Shown in pieces: positions 44,966 to 55,627 of a stretch of DNA of 64,000 bases. How positions within the stretch are numbered: the first letter of the stretch is position 1; each line of letters begins with the position of its first letter. Position numbers and translations under genes: made by a program. Source of the stretch: Enterococcus villorum (GTDB lineage: Bacteria; Bacillota; Bacilli; Lactobacillales; Enterococcaceae); assembly GCF_007990225.1 (NCBI RefSeq), contig NZ_BJWF01000008.1, positions 19,984-83,983 of the forward strand, given 5' to 3'. The notes beneath the pieces were generated by a model. The model made no database searches, was not told the DNA's origin, and saw only the letters and a list, made by a program, of their open reading frames with translations.

Positions 44966-45112
44966 TGTTTTTCCTAGCTGAACGATTGCTCTTACCTCTT
45001 TAACAATGGATTCGTTTTGCTCCCAACCTTCAATATCTAGCATTCGACACAACCGTTGCATTTCGATTTTTTTCCGCGCTTTTCGTGCTTTTTTTTGTTC
45101 TTCTGTTTCCAT
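44930..45112 (-). CDS. Small basic protein of unknown function, 60 residues
   Basis: A strongly charged small protein (METEEQKKARKARKKIEMQR, then LCRMLDIEGWEQNESIVKEV). ATG 45112 follows AAAGGATGAG at good distance, which supports translation. Its last codons lie in the terminator shared with the DUF1827 gene. I do not recognise the family. The basic start and following helix could suit nucleic-acid or ribosome contact, but that is a guess. Confidence 0.6.
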   Translation of the reverse strand: METEEQKKARKARKKIEMQRLCRMLDIEGWEQNESIVKEVRAIVQLGKTQKKKPINLSKN

Positions 45113-45204
45113 AAGATCTCATCCTTTCTTTTTAATTCTCTCTATATATACGTAATTAGATTGTAATTCATTTTTTTTTTAATCTTCACCAACTTTTTCT
45201 TTAA

Positions 45205-45245
45205 AATAGAAAAATCCATTTCAACTAGTTAGTTGGAATGGATTT
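45205..45245 (-). terminator. prfC terminator
   Basis: A 15-bp stem (45212-45226 with 45231-45245, one G-U pair), 4-base loop, then TTTTTCTATTTT on the minus strand. It lies about 120 bases after the prfC stop. Confidence 0.85.
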
Positions 45246-45366
45246 CTTGAATCATTTATTCATAAAATTTGATAAAAGTCAGCAAGCTTTTATTTTCTTA
45301 AATATACTTCTCTTTTGTTAGTTGTTTTAACAAAAAAAATCATGTATCGTACTTCTATTCGATGCT

Positions 45367-46947
45367 TTACATCAAACTTTTTAGTTTAACATTCGGGTAC
45401 TTATCCGCAAACCAACGTTCAGCAAATTGATTTTCAAATAAGAATAATGGTTGATCAAATCGATCACGCGCTAAAATATTTCGACTTGAACTCATTTTTT
45501 CATCTAAATCTTCTGGATCAATCCATCGAGCAATTTTATGACCCATCGGAGACATAATCACTTCTGCGTTATATTCATTTAACATTCGATATTGGAAAAC
45601 TTCAAATTGCAATTGACCGACTGCACCGATAATATATTCTTCCGTCAAATAAGTTTTATATAACTGGATGGCACCTTCTTGTACAAGTTGGTAAATTCCC
45701 TTATGAAAAGATTTTTGCTTCATGACATTTTTGGCAGTCACTTTCATAAATAATTCAGGAGTGAATGATGGGAGCTCTTCATAAGCGACCTTTAATTTAC
45801 CTTCATACAATGTATCTCCAATTTGGTAATTACCGGTGTCATAAACGCCGATAATATCTCCTGCTACTGCTTTTTCCACATTTTCCCTTGAATCAGCCAT
45901 AAATTGCGTAACATTGCTTAACTTCAATTTTTTCCCTGTTCTTTCCAAGGAAACATCCATTCCACGTTCGAATGTGCCCGAACAAATACGAACAAATGCA
46001 ATTCGATCACGGTGAGCTGGATTCATGTTTGCTTGAATTTTAAAAACAAATCCTGAAAATTCTTCTTCATAAGGGCTGACCACTTGCTCATCTTGCGTTT
46101 GATGACCATAAGGCGAAGGAGCCAATTCAACAAATGTTTCTAAAAACGTTTGAACACCAAAGTTTGTGAGTGCCGAGCCAAAGAAAACTGGCGTTTGATC
46201 ACCATGAGCTATTTTTTCTTCATTAAAAGAATCGCCAGCTTCTTTGATCAATTCCACTTCTTCAAGTACTTGTTCATATAATGAATTGGCAGTCAGAGGA
46301 TGCCCATCTGGAAGCAATCCATCTTCATCTAATGTAATCAAGCGCTCATCGTTGTAGTTTTCTGGGCGATAAAATTCAATTCGATTATGGTGGATGTCAT
46401 ATAATCCTTCTAAGCCTTTTCCCATCCCAATTGGCCAATTCATTGGGTAAGATTCAATATCCAGTAACTCTTCCAGTTCTTCTAATAACTCTAAAGGTTC
46501 TCGTCCATCACGGTCCAATTTATTGATAAAAGTGAAAATAGGGATTCCTCTTTTTTTAACTACTTTAAATAGTTTTTTTGTCTGTGCTTCAATCCCTTTG
46601 GCACTATCTATCACCATCACAGCACTATCCACTGCCATTAAAGTCCGATAAGTATCTTCTGAAAAATCTTCATGTCCAGGTGTATCCAAAATATTGACTC
46701 TTTTTCCATGATAATCAAATTGCATAACTGAACTCGTCACAGAGATCCCACGTTGTTTTTCAATTTCCATCCAGTCAGATTTTGCAAAGTTGCCAGTCTT
46801 TTTACCCTTCACTGTTCCAGCTTGGCGAATGGCACCACCAAATAAAAGTAATTGTTCCGTAATCGTTGTTTTACCAGCATCTGGATGGGAAATAATAGCA
46901 AAAGTACGCCGATTATCTACTTGTTTTTTTAAATCTGGGTTATTCAT
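45367..46947 (-). CDS. prfC: Peptide chain release factor 3
   Basis: A 526-residue translational GTPase that removes RF1/RF2 from the ribosome after peptide release. GTPase motifs are [12 protein letters not shown] (G1), [12 protein letters not shown] (G3) and [10 protein letters not shown] (G4). Domain II and the RF3-specific C-terminal domain ([18 protein letters not shown]) follow. ATG 46947 follows GGAGTTAATTT. A single gene with its own terminator. Confidence 0.97.
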   Translation of the reverse strand: MNNPDLKKQVDNRRTFAIISHPDAGKTTITEQLLLFGGAIRQAGTVKGKKTGNFAKSDWMEIEKQRGISVTSSVMQFDYHGKRVNILDTPGHEDFSEDTYRTLMAVDSAVMVIDSAKGIEAQTKKLFKVVKKRGIPIFTFINKLDRDGREPLELLEELEELLDIESYPMNWPIGMGKGLEGLYDIHHNRIEFYRPENYNDERLITLDEDGLLPDGHPLTANSLYEQVLEEVELIKEAGDSFNEEKIAHGDQTPVFFGSALTNFGVQTFLETFVELAPSPYGHQTQDEQVVSPYEEEFSGFVFKIQANMNPAHRDRIAFVRICSGTFERGMDVSLERTGKKLKLSNVTQFMADSRENVEKAVAGDIIGVYDTGNYQIGDTLYEGKLKVAYEELPSFTPELFMKVTAKNVMKQKSFHKGIYQLVQEGAIQLYKTYLTEEYIIGAVGQLQFEVFQYRMLNEYNAEVIMSPMGHKIARWIDPEDLDEKMSSSRNILARDRFDQPLFLFENQFAERWFADKYPNVKLKSLM

Positions 46948-47100
46948 AAATTAACTCCATTCCTTACTTGTTTTGTTCTATGCTTATCTATCCAGATGAG
47001 AAAAAATTTACTTTCTCATCTCTTCTTCTCACAACTAGATTAGTATAGCATGGATTAGCCATTTGAAAAAGCACATCAATCATAATTCTTAATGTCTTTC

Positions 47101-47143
47101 AAAAAAATAGATGTGTTGCTTATTTTACAAACAACACATCTAT
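47101..47143 (-). terminator. Terminator of the CNNM/CorC gene
   Basis: A perfect 12-bp stem (47107-47118 with 47132-47143) with TTTTTTT on the minus strand, directly after the stop codon. Confidence 0.92.
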
Positions 47144-47149
47144 CCTTCA

Positions 47150-48526
47150 TTATCTTCTTGGTTCGTCTTCTTCAAATTCTTTTCTAAAATAACGACGATC
47201 TTCTTCTGGTTCTGCTTCTGTTTCTTCTGGATCATGGAAGATCACACGAATTTTGAGTATTCTTGAACCTTCCATTTCTTCAGAGATCAATGTGATGTTA
47301 TCTACGTCAAAAGATAATTTTTCTCCTTCATCAGGAATCATCCCTAAAGCAGTAATCAGATACCCCGCCATTGTATCCACATCACTCATATGCAAATCGC
47401 TATCAAATGCTTCATTAAATTCATCGATCAACATACGACCTTGAACAATGTATTCATGTTCAGCGATTTGTTCATACAATTTTTCGACTTCATCTGATTC
47501 ATCGTCAATCTCACCAACGATTTCTTCAAGTAAGTCTTCTAATGTCGCTAAACCAACAACTCCACCGTATTCATCAAGTAAAATAGCCATTTGGTTTTGC
47601 GTTTTTTTCATCTCATATAACAGATCATCAATAAAAATCGTCTCTGGCACAAACAAGGGTTCTTGCATGATCTTTCGAATATCTAAATGTTGAAAACCAA
47701 ATTTATGCGCAGCTTTCAATAAATTTTTTGTATGAAGAATTCCTACCACTTTATCTTTATCTTCATTATATACAGGAATTCTTGAATAATTTTCTGATAG
47801 TACTTCATTGACATTTTCTTCAACGGAGTCATTGATATCGATCATAAAAGCATCTGTTCGAGGAACCATTACTTCCCGTGCTACTTTGGTATCTAAAGAA
47901 AAAACACCTTGTAGCATTTCTAATTCTTCATTGTCAAGTACACCTTCAGTTTCCAGCATGTATCGCATTTCATCTCTCGTCATTTTTGAATCTTCATCAT
48001 CAAATGTCATTGGGGTAATTCTGGCCAATAGACTAGTTGAAGCAGATAAAAACCAAACGAATGGTTTAGCTACTACACCGATCAAACGAATAATACCAGA
48101 AGTAAAACTTGCTACTTCTTCTGATTTATTCAAAGCAATCCGTTTAGGATATAATTCACCAAAAACGATGGATACATAAGTTAAAATAGCTAAAACGATA
48201 ATATTTGCAATATTTTTTGCTGCTGCTCCACCACCTAATAGGGGGGCTAATTTTTCTGATAATGTATTTGCTAATGAAGCACCTGATAGGATATTCACTA
48301 ACGTAATTCCTACTTGAATAGTTGATAGAAAGTTCGTTGGGTTCTGCAATATTTTTAAAAGCTTTTGAGATTTATTGTCTCCTTCTTCCGCTTTTTGCTC
48401 GACTCGACTTTTGTTGATCGAAACAACAGCAATCTCGGAAGCAGCTAAAAAAGCATTGATCAAAGTTAAAATGATCAGTAATAAAATTTGCGCTAACAGC
48501 GACTGACTCTCAGGGTCAGCATTCAT
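47150..48526 (-). CDS. CNNM/CorC family membrane protein (hemolysin-like)
   Basis: A 458-residue membrane protein. The DUF21/CNNM transmembrane domain (about 1-195, four hydrophobic segments starting [19 protein letters not shown]) is followed by a CBS pair ([15 protein letters not shown] ... [20 protein letters not shown]) and a C-terminal CorC_HlyC domain. Relatives such as MpfA and YhdP take part in magnesium export or balance. The hemolysin label in databases is historical. A single gene. Confidence 0.93.
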   Translation of the reverse strand: MNADPESQSLLAQILLLIILTLINAFLAASEIAVVSINKSRVEQKAEEGDNKSQKLLKILQNPTNFLSTIQVGITLVNILSGASLANTLSEKLAPLLGGGAAAKNIANIIVLAILTYVSIVFGELYPKRIALNKSEEVASFTSGIIRLIGVVAKPFVWFLSASTSLLARITPMTFDDEDSKMTRDEMRYMLETEGVLDNEELEMLQGVFSLDTKVAREVMVPRTDAFMIDINDSVEENVNEVLSENYSRIPVYNEDKDKVVGILHTKNLLKAAHKFGFQHLDIRKIMQEPLFVPETIFIDDLLYEMKKTQNQMAILLDEYGGVVGLATLEDLLEEIVGEIDDESDEVEKLYEQIAEHEYIVQGRMLIDEFNEAFDSDLHMSDVDTMAGYLITALGMIPDEGEKLSFDVDNITLISEEMEGSRILKIRVIFHDPEETEAEPEEDRRYFRKEFEEDEPRR

Positions 48527-48572
48527 AATCGCATTCTCTCCTTATATTCGTTAATTTTTTAGTTTGTAGATA

Positions 48573-48605
48573 GAAAAAAAGCGTGACTATAAAAATAGCC
48601 ACGCT
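48573..48605 (-). terminator. Terminator of the AI-2E family gene
   Basis: An 11-bp stem with one G-U pair around a U-rich loop, followed by TTTTTTT on the minus strand, about 80 bases after the stop. Confidence 0.88.
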
Positions 48606-48684
48606 AAAATGTTATCACAAAGAAATTTTCTTTGCAATAGAAATACTTATTTAGTAAAAAACACTCCAACTTAGATAACCATCT

Positions 48685-49803
48685 TTACAAAGTTGTGGCG
48701 ATTTTTTTCTTATTTTCATTTTGCTTGTCTTCTTTCACAATTTTAATGATAAAAGAAATGATTGCTTTACAAATCGCATAAAATGGCACTCCTAAGAAAA
48801 TACCGATCAAGCCAGCAATATTTCCTGCGACTAACAAAACAATGATGATTGTTAGGGGATGAATCTTCAAAGATTTCCCAATCACATTTGGGTAAATGAT
48901 ATTTCCGTCTAATTGTTGCACAATCAAGACGACGATACAGCAAAGTAATGCTTTAAAAGGATCATTGAATACGGTGACTAAAAATGCAGGCGCTAGACCT
49001 AAATAAGGACCTAAATAAGGAATTAAATTAGTTAATCCAGCGATAACGCCAAATAAAAAAGCATAATTCACGCCTAAAATAAGGTACCCTAAAAAAGTAA
49101 ACGTTCCAACAAAAAGACATTCAATGGCTTGTCCACTAATATAACTGGCTAAGGTTTGATTTAATTGTCCAAGTAATTCCACGATCTGTTCTCTTCTTTT
49201 TTCAGGAAAGAATTTTTTGATCGTAGGTACCATTTTTTCTCCATCTTTCAACATATAGAACAAGATAAATGGTGCTGTAATGATTACTATCGTGGCAGAA
49301 GCGATCGTTCCTACTAATGAGCCTAAACTATTTGATATCCCGCTTAAAGACTGTTGAATGATACTACCATAAGATATATCAAGTTGTTCCAGATATTTAT
49401 TAATATTTACTTCTTTAAATATCGGTAACTCAGCCATCTCTCTTAACCAACTCTCAACTCGTGTGATAAAGTCAGGAATATTTGAGGCAATCGATGAAAT
49501 TTGTTGGATCAGACTAGGAATGACACTTAACAAAATCCAAATAATCGCCGCAACAAGTAAAAGCAGGACAATCGCAACTGCCCAAATACGTTTAATTTTA
49601 ACTTTCATCAATAACTTCACTATAGGATTCAACAAATAATATAAAAAACCAGCAATTAAGACTGGTGCAAACAATGTTGAGAAAAATGTTCCAATTGGTC
49701 GAAAGATAAAATTGATTTTTGAAGAAACAAAAATCAAGGTTGCCAGAATGAGTAATTCACACGACCAAAACATTAATTTTGATTGTTTTAATTTTTCAAA
49801 CAA
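48685..49803 (-). CDS. AI-2E family transporter (UPF0118/PerM)
   Basis: A 372-residue integral membrane protein with about eight hydrophobic segments, including FAPVLIAGFLYYLLNPIVKL and LIPYLGPYLGLAPAF, which are typical of the family. E. coli TqsA affects autoinducer-2 export, and other members act as sodium/proton antiporters; the activity here is not determined. A basic and polar C-terminus (VKEDKQNENKKK) faces the cytoplasm. A single gene. Confidence 0.9.
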   Translation of the reverse strand: MFEKLKQSKLMFWSCELLILATLIFVSSKINFIFRPIGTFFSTLFAPVLIAGFLYYLLNPIVKLLMKVKIKRIWAVAIVLLLLVAAIIWILLSVIPSLIQQISSIASNIPDFITRVESWLREMAELPIFKEVNINKYLEQLDISYGSIIQQSLSGISNSLGSLVGTIASATIVIITAPFILFYMLKDGEKMVPTIKKFFPEKRREQIVELLGQLNQTLASYISGQAIECLFVGTFTFLGYLILGVNYAFLFGVIAGLTNLIPYLGPYLGLAPAFLVTVFNDPFKALLCCIVVLIVQQLDGNIIYPNVIGKSLKIHPLTIIIVLLVAGNIAGLIGIFLGVPFYAICKAIISFIIKIVKEDKQNENKKKIATTL

Positions 49804-49945
49804 TTTTTTTCCTCCTTTCGTCTCTTTTACTAGTATATATTATTTATAAAAAAAATTCTTTTATTCTTATCGATATTTGTTTTTTTAGCTACTTTTCATT
49901 CATTTTTCTATACAGTATACTAGATAGATGAAAGGTGGCCTTCAG

Positions 49946-50380
49946 ATGAGAGTAGTACAAACAAAAGATACATTAAATGACATCTACCTTGATGCCGTTC
50001 GAATCAGAAACCAAGTTTTTGTCGTGGAACAAGACGTTCCTTTAACAAGAGAAATTGATAAAGACGAAGCACATTGTGTCCATTTTGTTCTTTATTCAGA
50101 AAAAAAACAACCGTTAGGAACTGTTCGACTACTTCCACTAGAAAACGGAAAAATGAAATTGCAACGCATGGCAATTCTTTTAAATTATCGTCACCAAGGG
50201 CTTGGGAAGATTTTAGTCGCTGAAGCAGAATCTTTCGCCAAACGTCAAGGCTATAACACCATTTTATTAGGGGCGCAATCAACAGCGAAACACTTTTATG
50301 AGAAGCTTGGTTATAAAGCTTATGGCGAACTTTTTGAAGATGCAGGAATTACCCATATCTCTATGAAGAAAGAACTTTAA
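49946..50380 (+). CDS. GNAT family N-acetyltransferase
   Basis: A 144-residue acetyltransferase of the YjcF/ElaA-like group. ATG 49946, seven bases after AAAGGTGG, is chosen over the in-frame ATG at 49928, which lies in the ribosome binding region. Features are RIRNQVFVVEQDVP, the CoA-binding loop YRHQGLGKILV and the C-terminal HFYEKLGYKAYGE. The substrate is unknown. A single gene with a terminator shared with the convergent neighbour. Confidence 0.9.
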   Translation: MRVVQTKDTLNDIYLDAVRIRNQVFVVEQDVPLTREIDKDEAHCVHFVLYSEKKQPLGTVRLLPLENGKMKLQRMAILLNYRHQGLGKILVAEAESFAKRQGYNTILLGAQSTAKHFYEKLGYKAYGELFEDAGITHISMKKEL

Positions 50381-50410
50381 TTCAATTCATTTTTCTGGAT
50401 TGTACTCATA

Positions 50411-50455
50411 AAAAAGCAGCAAGCACAAAAAATGTTTTTGGCTTACTGCTTTTTA
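50411..50455. terminator. Bidirectional terminator between convergent genes
   Basis: A stem of about 13 bp with one mismatch (AAAAAGCAG-AAGC with GCTT-CTGCTTTTT), flanked by A and T runs on both sides. Confidence 0.85.
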
Positions 50456-50458
50456 CTT

Positions 50459-50992
50459 TTACTTGCGCGACAATTGCTTGTAACGGTTATACCAAATATC
50501 AATATAGCCTTCGGAGAAAGGGCCCTCACCATTATTGATCCAGTCAACCAAGATCTTCACATTTTCTTTCAGGATGAAGTCGATATCATTTGGATAGTTC
50601 ATCATTTGGCTATGCATCTCATATTCATCGACATCTAGTAAACGTTTCTCACCATCAGGAAACACTTTGATATCTAAATCATAATCAATATACTTCAATG
50701 CCTCATCGTCCAACAAAAAAGGTGAAGCTAGATTACAATAATAGGAAACCCCCTTTTCTCTAATCATTGCTATTACATTAAACCAGTATTTCTTGTGAAA
50801 ATACACAATTGCTGGTTCTCGAGTCACCCAACGGCGTCCATCAGACTCCGTGACCAATGTATGATCATTGACACCGATCATTGAATGCTCACTTGTTTTT
50901 AATACCATGGTATCACGCCACGTTCGATGCAATTTGCCGTCATGTTTGTAACTTTGAATCGTTACAAACTCACCTTCTTTTGGGACTCCCAT
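50459..50992 (-). CDS. ntdp: DUF402 family nucleoside tri/diphosphatase
   Basis: A 177-residue DUF402 protein very close in pattern to S. aureus Ntdp ([55 protein letters not shown]). That enzyme hydrolyses nucleoside tri- and diphosphates with divalent metal; the conserved acidic and tyrosine residues around [10 protein letters not shown] form the metal site. The full family length is present. It is transcribed alone, between mutY and the convergent acetyltransferase gene. Confidence 0.92.
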   Translation of the reverse strand: MGVPKEGEFVTIQSYKHDGKLHRTWRDTMVLKTSEHSMIGVNDHTLVTESDGRRWVTREPAIVYFHKKYWFNVIAMIREKGVSYYCNLASPFLLDDEALKYIDYDLDIKVFPDGEKRLLDVDEYEMHSQMMNYPNDIDFILKENVKILVDWINNGEGPFSEGYIDIWYNRYKQLSRK

Positions 50993-51085
50993 AGCAACCC
51001 TTCCTTACGCAGCATCTCATGCTTTGTGTTTGGGTGTTCATTACACCGACATCGTAATTATTATATCAATAAAAAAGAGCTTTGC

Positions 51086-52267
51086 CTAGAAAGGATTACT
51101 ATTGTTTCGATTTTTCTCTAATTGTTCATTTACTTTCACTTGTACTTTTGGAAAAGTGACATGATCAAAATCATCTGGCATTAACCAACGAGTTATTTTT
51201 GTTTCTTGAAAACTTTCACTTAATAAAGAAGGAACTCGACCATAAAACAGCAATACGTGCCACTTTAAATGACTAAAGATATGCGATACTTCTCCTAAAT
51301 GACGCTTTTGCCAAATTACTTGATCTTTAAAGTCAAAAGGTAGGGCTGTTTCTTCTTCTGCGACTTTTTCTTGATCGAATAAATTTGGTTCATAAGCTTG
51401 CGCCCACTCTATTTTCAGCCATTCATATTTTTCCTTTGACACTTCCATCATAGGAAACGTCCACATATTTGCTAATAACTTTTGATTATGCCGTTCTTTG
51501 AAATAATAGGCTCCTTCCTTATTTTGAAGGGCGGCACATACATAGTAGACATCTTTTGGTTTTGCCTTTTTTGTTTTTACCGGAAACAAAGTTTGCTCTT
51601 GCTTTTTATAGGCTAAACAAAATGATTGGATGGGGCATTGATCACAAGAAGGCGAAGTCGGTGTGCAAATTGCTGAACCTAGATCCATCAACGCTTGATT
51701 AAATTCGCCGGGATATTGTTTATCAATAATTTTACGCATCGCTTCATCAAAAATTTTTCTACTAGAGGCTTTAGCGATATCTGCTTCAATACAAAACAAA
51801 CGGCTAACAACCCGCATCACATTGCCATCAATGGCAGGTTCAGGAAGCCCAAAAGCAATACTTGCAATCGCTCCTGTTGTATATGGCCCAATACCTTTTA
51901 ACGTGCTAATAGCTTTTGGTGTCCTTGGCATTTCTCCACCAAATTCTGACATAATTTGCCTTGCTGCGGCTTGAATGTTTCGTACTCGTGAATAGTAGCC
52001 TAATCCTTCCCAAGCTTTTAATAGTTTTTCTTCTGGGGCATCAGCTAAGGCTTTGATCGTCGGAAACCATTCCATAAAGCGGTAAAAATAATCAATAACC
52101 GTGTCTACTCGTGTTTGTTGGAGCATAATTTCTGAAATCCAGATGCGGTAAGGATCTTGATCATAGCGCCAAGGTAAATTTCTTTTTTCTTTTTCGTACC
52201 ATTCAATAAATAATTTCTGAAACTGTTCTAATTCATTTTCCGTCCATTTTTCCCATTCTTTATTCAC
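51086..52267 (-). CDS. mutY: Adenine DNA glycosylase MutY
   Basis: A 393-residue A/G-specific glycosylase that removes adenine paired with 8-oxoguanine. The catalytic glutamate lies in SEIMLQQTRVDTV, the helix-hairpin-helix in LKGIGPYTTGAIAS, and the [4Fe-4S] cluster cysteines are in CTPTSPSCDQCPIQSFC. A C-terminal NUDIX-like domain recognises 8-oxoG. Its start lies eight bases inside the end of recX, so the genes are coupled. Confidence 0.97.
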   Translation of the reverse strand: MNKEWEKWTENELEQFQKLFIEWYEKEKRNLPWRYDQDPYRIWISEIMLQQTRVDTVIDYFYRFMEWFPTIKALADAPEEKLLKAWEGLGYYSRVRNIQAAARQIMSEFGGEMPRTPKAISTLKGIGPYTTGAIASIAFGLPEPAIDGNVMRVVSRLFCIEADIAKASSRKIFDEAMRKIIDKQYPGEFNQALMDLGSAICTPTSPSCDQCPIQSFCLAYKKQEQTLFPVKTKKAKPKDVYYVCAALQNKEGAYYFKERHNQKLLANMWTFPMMEVSKEKYEWLKIEWAQAYEPNLFDQEKVAEEETALPFDFKDQVIWQKRHLGEVSHIFSHLKWHVLLFYGRVPSLLSESFQETKITRWLMPDDFDHVTFPKVQVKVNEQLEKNRNNSNPF

Positions 52268-53060
52268 TGGATTCTTCTTCCTTTTCTGTGATGAATCGTT
52301 GAATCATATCTAAATCAAACCCTTTTTGATACAAACTTTGCTTTATTTTTAAATTTCTTTTTTGTGGTTCAAACCGAGCATTTTTTCGCCATAATTTTTC
52401 TCCTTGAGTGATTAGATACTCGTATTCTGATACTGGATTTTTCTCTTGTGGCAAGTTTGCTATCGCTCGCTGAATCGTATCTGGTGAAAAACCTTTTGTC
52501 ATTAAATTCTGCTGGATTTTTCTAAAGAGTTCTTTTTGACTTTTGCCATGGTTTTTATGAAATAGTTTTTCTGCCACTTGACAAGCCATCACCACTTGTT
52601 CTTCTTCGGGATATTGTAATAGTGCTTGTTCAATTATTTCTGGCTTCAATCCTTTTTGTTGTAGTTGTTGGGCCAACTTTTTAGGTCCTTTGTCACTTAG
52701 CCGCATGTGCGTACGAACAAAGCTTTCGCCATAAACTAAGTCGTTAATCAAATCTAGCTCCTTTAACCGATCCACAATTTTGTGGCGATCATCAAGTTCG
52801 ATTTCTTTTTCTTTTAAATAAGTTCTGATTTCTTTTTCAGAACGCAATTGATAGCTTAGATAGTTAAGTGCTTGTTGGAAACCAAAGTCAAAACCACTAC
52901 TTTTCTTGATTTCTTCCATTATTTCTTCAGTTAATTCTTGCCCTTTTAATAAGCGATAACGTACCAACAGATCTTCTGAAACTTTTAAAGAATCTCCATT
53001 CGATAAATCAACTTGATAAAAGGGACCTTTTCCTTTACTGATTCTCATGATTGTCACCAT
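52260..53060 (-). CDS. recX: Regulatory protein RecX
   Basis: A 266-residue RecX, which controls RecA filaments. ATG 53060, seven bases after GGAGG, is chosen; a longer frame adds 18 residues without homology. Three repeated three-helix units are visible (QALNYLSYQLRSEKEI, FVRTHMRLSDKGPKKLAQQL, KNLKIKQSLYQKGF-like end). It is longer than E. coli RecX, as in other Firmicutes. It is coupled to mutY and divergent from the rlmD-type gene. Confidence 0.93.
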   Translation of the reverse strand: MVTIMRISKGKGPFYQVDLSNGDSLKVSEDLLVRYRLLKGQELTEEIMEEIKKSSGFDFGFQQALNYLSYQLRSEKEIRTYLKEKEIELDDRHKIVDRLKELDLINDLVYGESFVRTHMRLSDKGPKKLAQQLQQKGLKPEIIEQALLQYPEEEQVVMACQVAEKLFHKNHGKSQKELFRKIQQNLMTKGFSPDTIQRAIANLPQEKNPVSEYEYLITQGEKLWRKNARFEPQKRNLKIKQSLYQKGFDLDMIQRFITEKEEESSE

Positions 53061-53166
53061 TGAGATTCCTCCTCGAACATATATTCCTATCATACCATAG
53101 AAAATCCCCATCACTATTAATTATATGTTAAAATACAACCATACTATAAGAAAAAGGAAGATATCT

Positions 53167-54576
53167 ATGACAGAAACCATTGTCAAAAGTGGACAAACTA
53201 TCCCTTTAAAAATCAAAAGACTTGGCATTAATGGCGAAGGGATAGGTTACTTCAAACGTTTAATCGTTTTTGTCCCTTATGCCCTTCCAAAAGAAGAAGT
53301 CCTTGTTAAAATTACCAAAGCAACACCGCGCTATGCCGAAGGTCAACTAACTAAAATCAAAAAATCGAGCAAAGACCGTGTCGTTCCACCATGTCCAGTT
53401 TATTATGAATGTGGCGGTTGCCAGCTTCAGCATTTAGCTTATCAATCACAACTTGATTTCAAAAAGGACTTGCTTATGCAGGCGCTCGAAAAATTTAAGC
53501 CAGAGGGATTCCGTTCTTACTATTTGCTTCCAACCATCGGCATGGATAATCCTTGGCATTATCGCAATAAAGCGCAATTTCAATTAAGAAAAAATAAAAA
53601 AACACAAAAAATCGAAGCTGGCCTTTACCAAGCCAACTCCCACGAACTTGTTTCGTTAACAGACTGCTTAGTCCAAGAGCCACAGACACAAAAAGTCATG
53701 AACACAGTGGTAGAGCTTTTAAATAAATATGATTTACCTATTTATGATGAACGAAGTAACAGTGGCATTTTTCGTACGATCATGGTCAGAGTAGGGATAA
53801 AAACTGGGGAGTTACAAGTAGTGTTTATTACTCGCAGCCAGAAATTTCCGCAAAAAAATGCTATGATACGAGAAATCAATCAAAAACTACCAGAAGTGGT
53901 ATCGATCATGCAAAATGTCCAACCAAATAGAACTTCGCTAGTGATGGGAAATGAAACTTTACACCTCTGGGGCAAAGAAGCGATTGAGGAACATCTGAAT
54001 GAAGTAACGTTTGATCTATCACCACGAGCATTCTTTCAGTTGAATCCACAGCAAACAGAGATCCTTTACAAAGAAGGAATCAAAGCGTTAGCTATTCAAT
54101 CCAATGAAACAATTGTCGATGCTTATTGCGGTGTGGGAACGATTGGATTGAGCGTCGCAAAACAAGCAAAAGAAGTTCGTGGCATGGATGTTATTTCCCA
54201 AGCAATCGATGATGCTCGCAAAAATGCTCACCGTTTAGGGTATACGAATACCCGTTATGAAGTAGGTACCGCTGAAGAATTACTACCAAAATGGCTGAGT
54301 GAAGGGTTTAACCCAGATGGGATCATTGTTGATCCTCCAAGAACCGGCCTCGATCCACAGCTAATCCAGGCAATTCTCAACTATCCACCAACGAAACTAG
54401 TTTATATTTCATGCAATGTTTCAACATTAGCACGTGATCTAGTACAATTAAGTAAAAAATTCAATGTCGATTATTTACAATCTGTTGACATGTTTCCACA
54501 AACAGCACGTTGTGAAGTTGTCGTAAAACTGACAAAAAAACAACTAACTGAGCCAGAAAAGAGCTCTTTAATCTGA
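53167..54576 (+). CDS. 23S rRNA (uracil-C5)-methyltransferase RlmD/RlmCD type
   Basis: A 469-residue TrmA-family enzyme. It has a TRAM domain (about 5-60), iron-sulphur cysteines (CPVYYECGGCQ), the SAM motif VDAYCGVGTIGLSVA and the catalytic cysteine in VYISCNVSTLARDL. Firmicute members (RlmCD) methylate one or two uracils of 23S rRNA, U747 and U1939 in E. coli numbering; a genome often has two paralogues, so the exact target is not assigned. ATG 53167 follows AAAGGAAG. Confidence 0.93.
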   Translation: MTETIVKSGQTIPLKIKRLGINGEGIGYFKRLIVFVPYALPKEEVLVKITKATPRYAEGQLTKIKKSSKDRVVPPCPVYYECGGCQLQHLAYQSQLDFKKDLLMQALEKFKPEGFRSYYLLPTIGMDNPWHYRNKAQFQLRKNKKTQKIEAGLYQANSHELVSLTDCLVQEPQTQKVMNTVVELLNKYDLPIYDERSNSGIFRTIMVRVGIKTGELQVVFITRSQKFPQKNAMIREINQKLPEVVSIMQNVQPNRTSLVMGNETLHLWGKEAIEEHLNEVTFDLSPRAFFQLNPQQTEILYKEGIKALAIQSNETIVDAYCGVGTIGLSVAKQAKEVRGMDVISQAIDDARKNAHRLGYTNTRYEVGTAEELLPKWLSEGFNPDGIIVDPPRTGLDPQLIQAILNYPPTKLVYISCNVSTLARDLVQLSKKFNVDYLQSVDMFPQTARCEVVVKLTKKQLTEPEKSSLI

Positions 54577-54578
54577 GC

Positions 54579-54633
54579 ACTAAGACAAAAAACTCGAAAC
54601 AGCTTTTCATGTTTTGAGTTTTTTGTCTTTAGT
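54579..54633 (+). terminator. Terminator of the rRNA methyltransferase gene
   Basis: A stem of about 22 bp with one bulge and one G-U pair, U-rich on the right side, directly after the stop. Confidence 0.88.
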
Positions 54634-54810
54634 GTTGAAGATCAGCTCTTTGAACACTGTGAAATATTTGGATACCCAAAAGTTTTTTAAGACTAGAATT
54701 GATGCATACTTTTCAAAAATTTTTTTGCAACTTATTTCCTTTTACATTTTTTAAAATAAAAAAAGAGTATGCCTGTTAGGCTATTTTTATCTATTTCTAC
54801 TGATAAATCA

Positions 54811-55491
54811 TTATTTCTTTAAACTTTTTAATGCCCGAAACAATGTTTGGTATTGTCCTTTAAACGACGTGACTTGTTCGAAAACATCTTCTCCATTGTT
54901 TAACATTTTAACGGTTACCCATCCTAGTGATTCAGTGATCGCACTGGCTACCGTGGCATTAATAGTAGCTCCCGTCACTGTTCCCACAGCTGGTACAAAT
55001 TTCACGATATTTCCCACTGCACTTCTGCCTAAACTTACCACAACTAGCTCTTTTGATAGGCTTTTTCCTAAACTTTCTGACCACCGCTGACCAAAAAGTT
55101 TATGTAAACGTGCCATCATCGTTAATTGGACTGGTACTAGTAAAAAAGCATCAGAAAAAGGAATCGGCGAACAACCAATGATTGCTGCCGTCAATGTCGC
55201 AGCATGAATAATCTTATGGCATTTTTTACGAGTATCTTCATCCACTCCTTTTAGAAAATCTTTAAATACTTGATCGAATCTCACTTGATTTTTTTCGAGA
55301 ATTTTTTCCGCAACTATTTTTGATTTGTCGTAAGTGTTGAGAAGTGCTCTTGCTGATTTTTGAGGTAATTTTTTGACTACTTCTGAAAAAAAAGTATTAA
55401 ATTCTTGTTGATCCAACTCTTGTTCAGGCGAAGGAGTTAATTTACTCTTATTATCTATTTTTGTTTTACTTTTTTTCTTTAAAAATCCCAT
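54811..55491 (-). CDS. DUF697 family protein
   Basis: A 226-residue protein with a basic N-terminus (MGFLKKKSKTKIDNKSK) and a C-terminal DUF697 domain with two or three moderately hydrophobic helices (HAATLTAAIIGCSPIPFSDA, FVPAVGTVTGATINATVASA). Such domains often follow GTPases, but no GTPase is present here. It is probably membrane-associated. ATG 55491 lies three bases after AAAGGATA and 11 after AGGAGG. The function is unknown. A single gene. Confidence 0.85.
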   Translation of the reverse strand: MGFLKKKSKTKIDNKSKLTPSPEQELDQQEFNTFFSEVVKKLPQKSARALLNTYDKSKIVAEKILEKNQVRFDQVFKDFLKGVDEDTRKKCHKIIHAATLTAAIIGCSPIPFSDAFLLVPVQLTMMARLHKLFGQRWSESLGKSLSKELVVVSLGRSAVGNIVKFVPAVGTVTGATINATVASAITESLGWVTVKMLNNGEDVFEQVTSFKGQYQTLFRALKSLKK

Positions 55492-55579
55492 TATCCTTTT
55501 CCTCCTAAGCAAAATTTAGACAACTCTTTCTTTTATCCTATCATACAGTAATTCTTTATTTAACTAAAATTATTCACTC

Positions 55580-55615
55580 AAAAAAACTGCTAAGTCTCAA
55601 AAAGACTCAGCAGTT
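55580..55615 (-). terminator. Terminator after the LPMO gene
   Basis: A 13-bp stem (55585-55597 with 55603-55615, one G-U pair) with TTTTTTT on the minus strand, 13 bases after the stop. Confidence 0.92.
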
Positions 55616-55627
55616 CCATTTTAATTT

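Noticed and set aside
54760..54790. Hairpin downstream of the DUF697 gene
   Set aside because: Only a 4-bp GC core (GCCT/AGGC) before a U-run; too weak to call a terminator with confidence.
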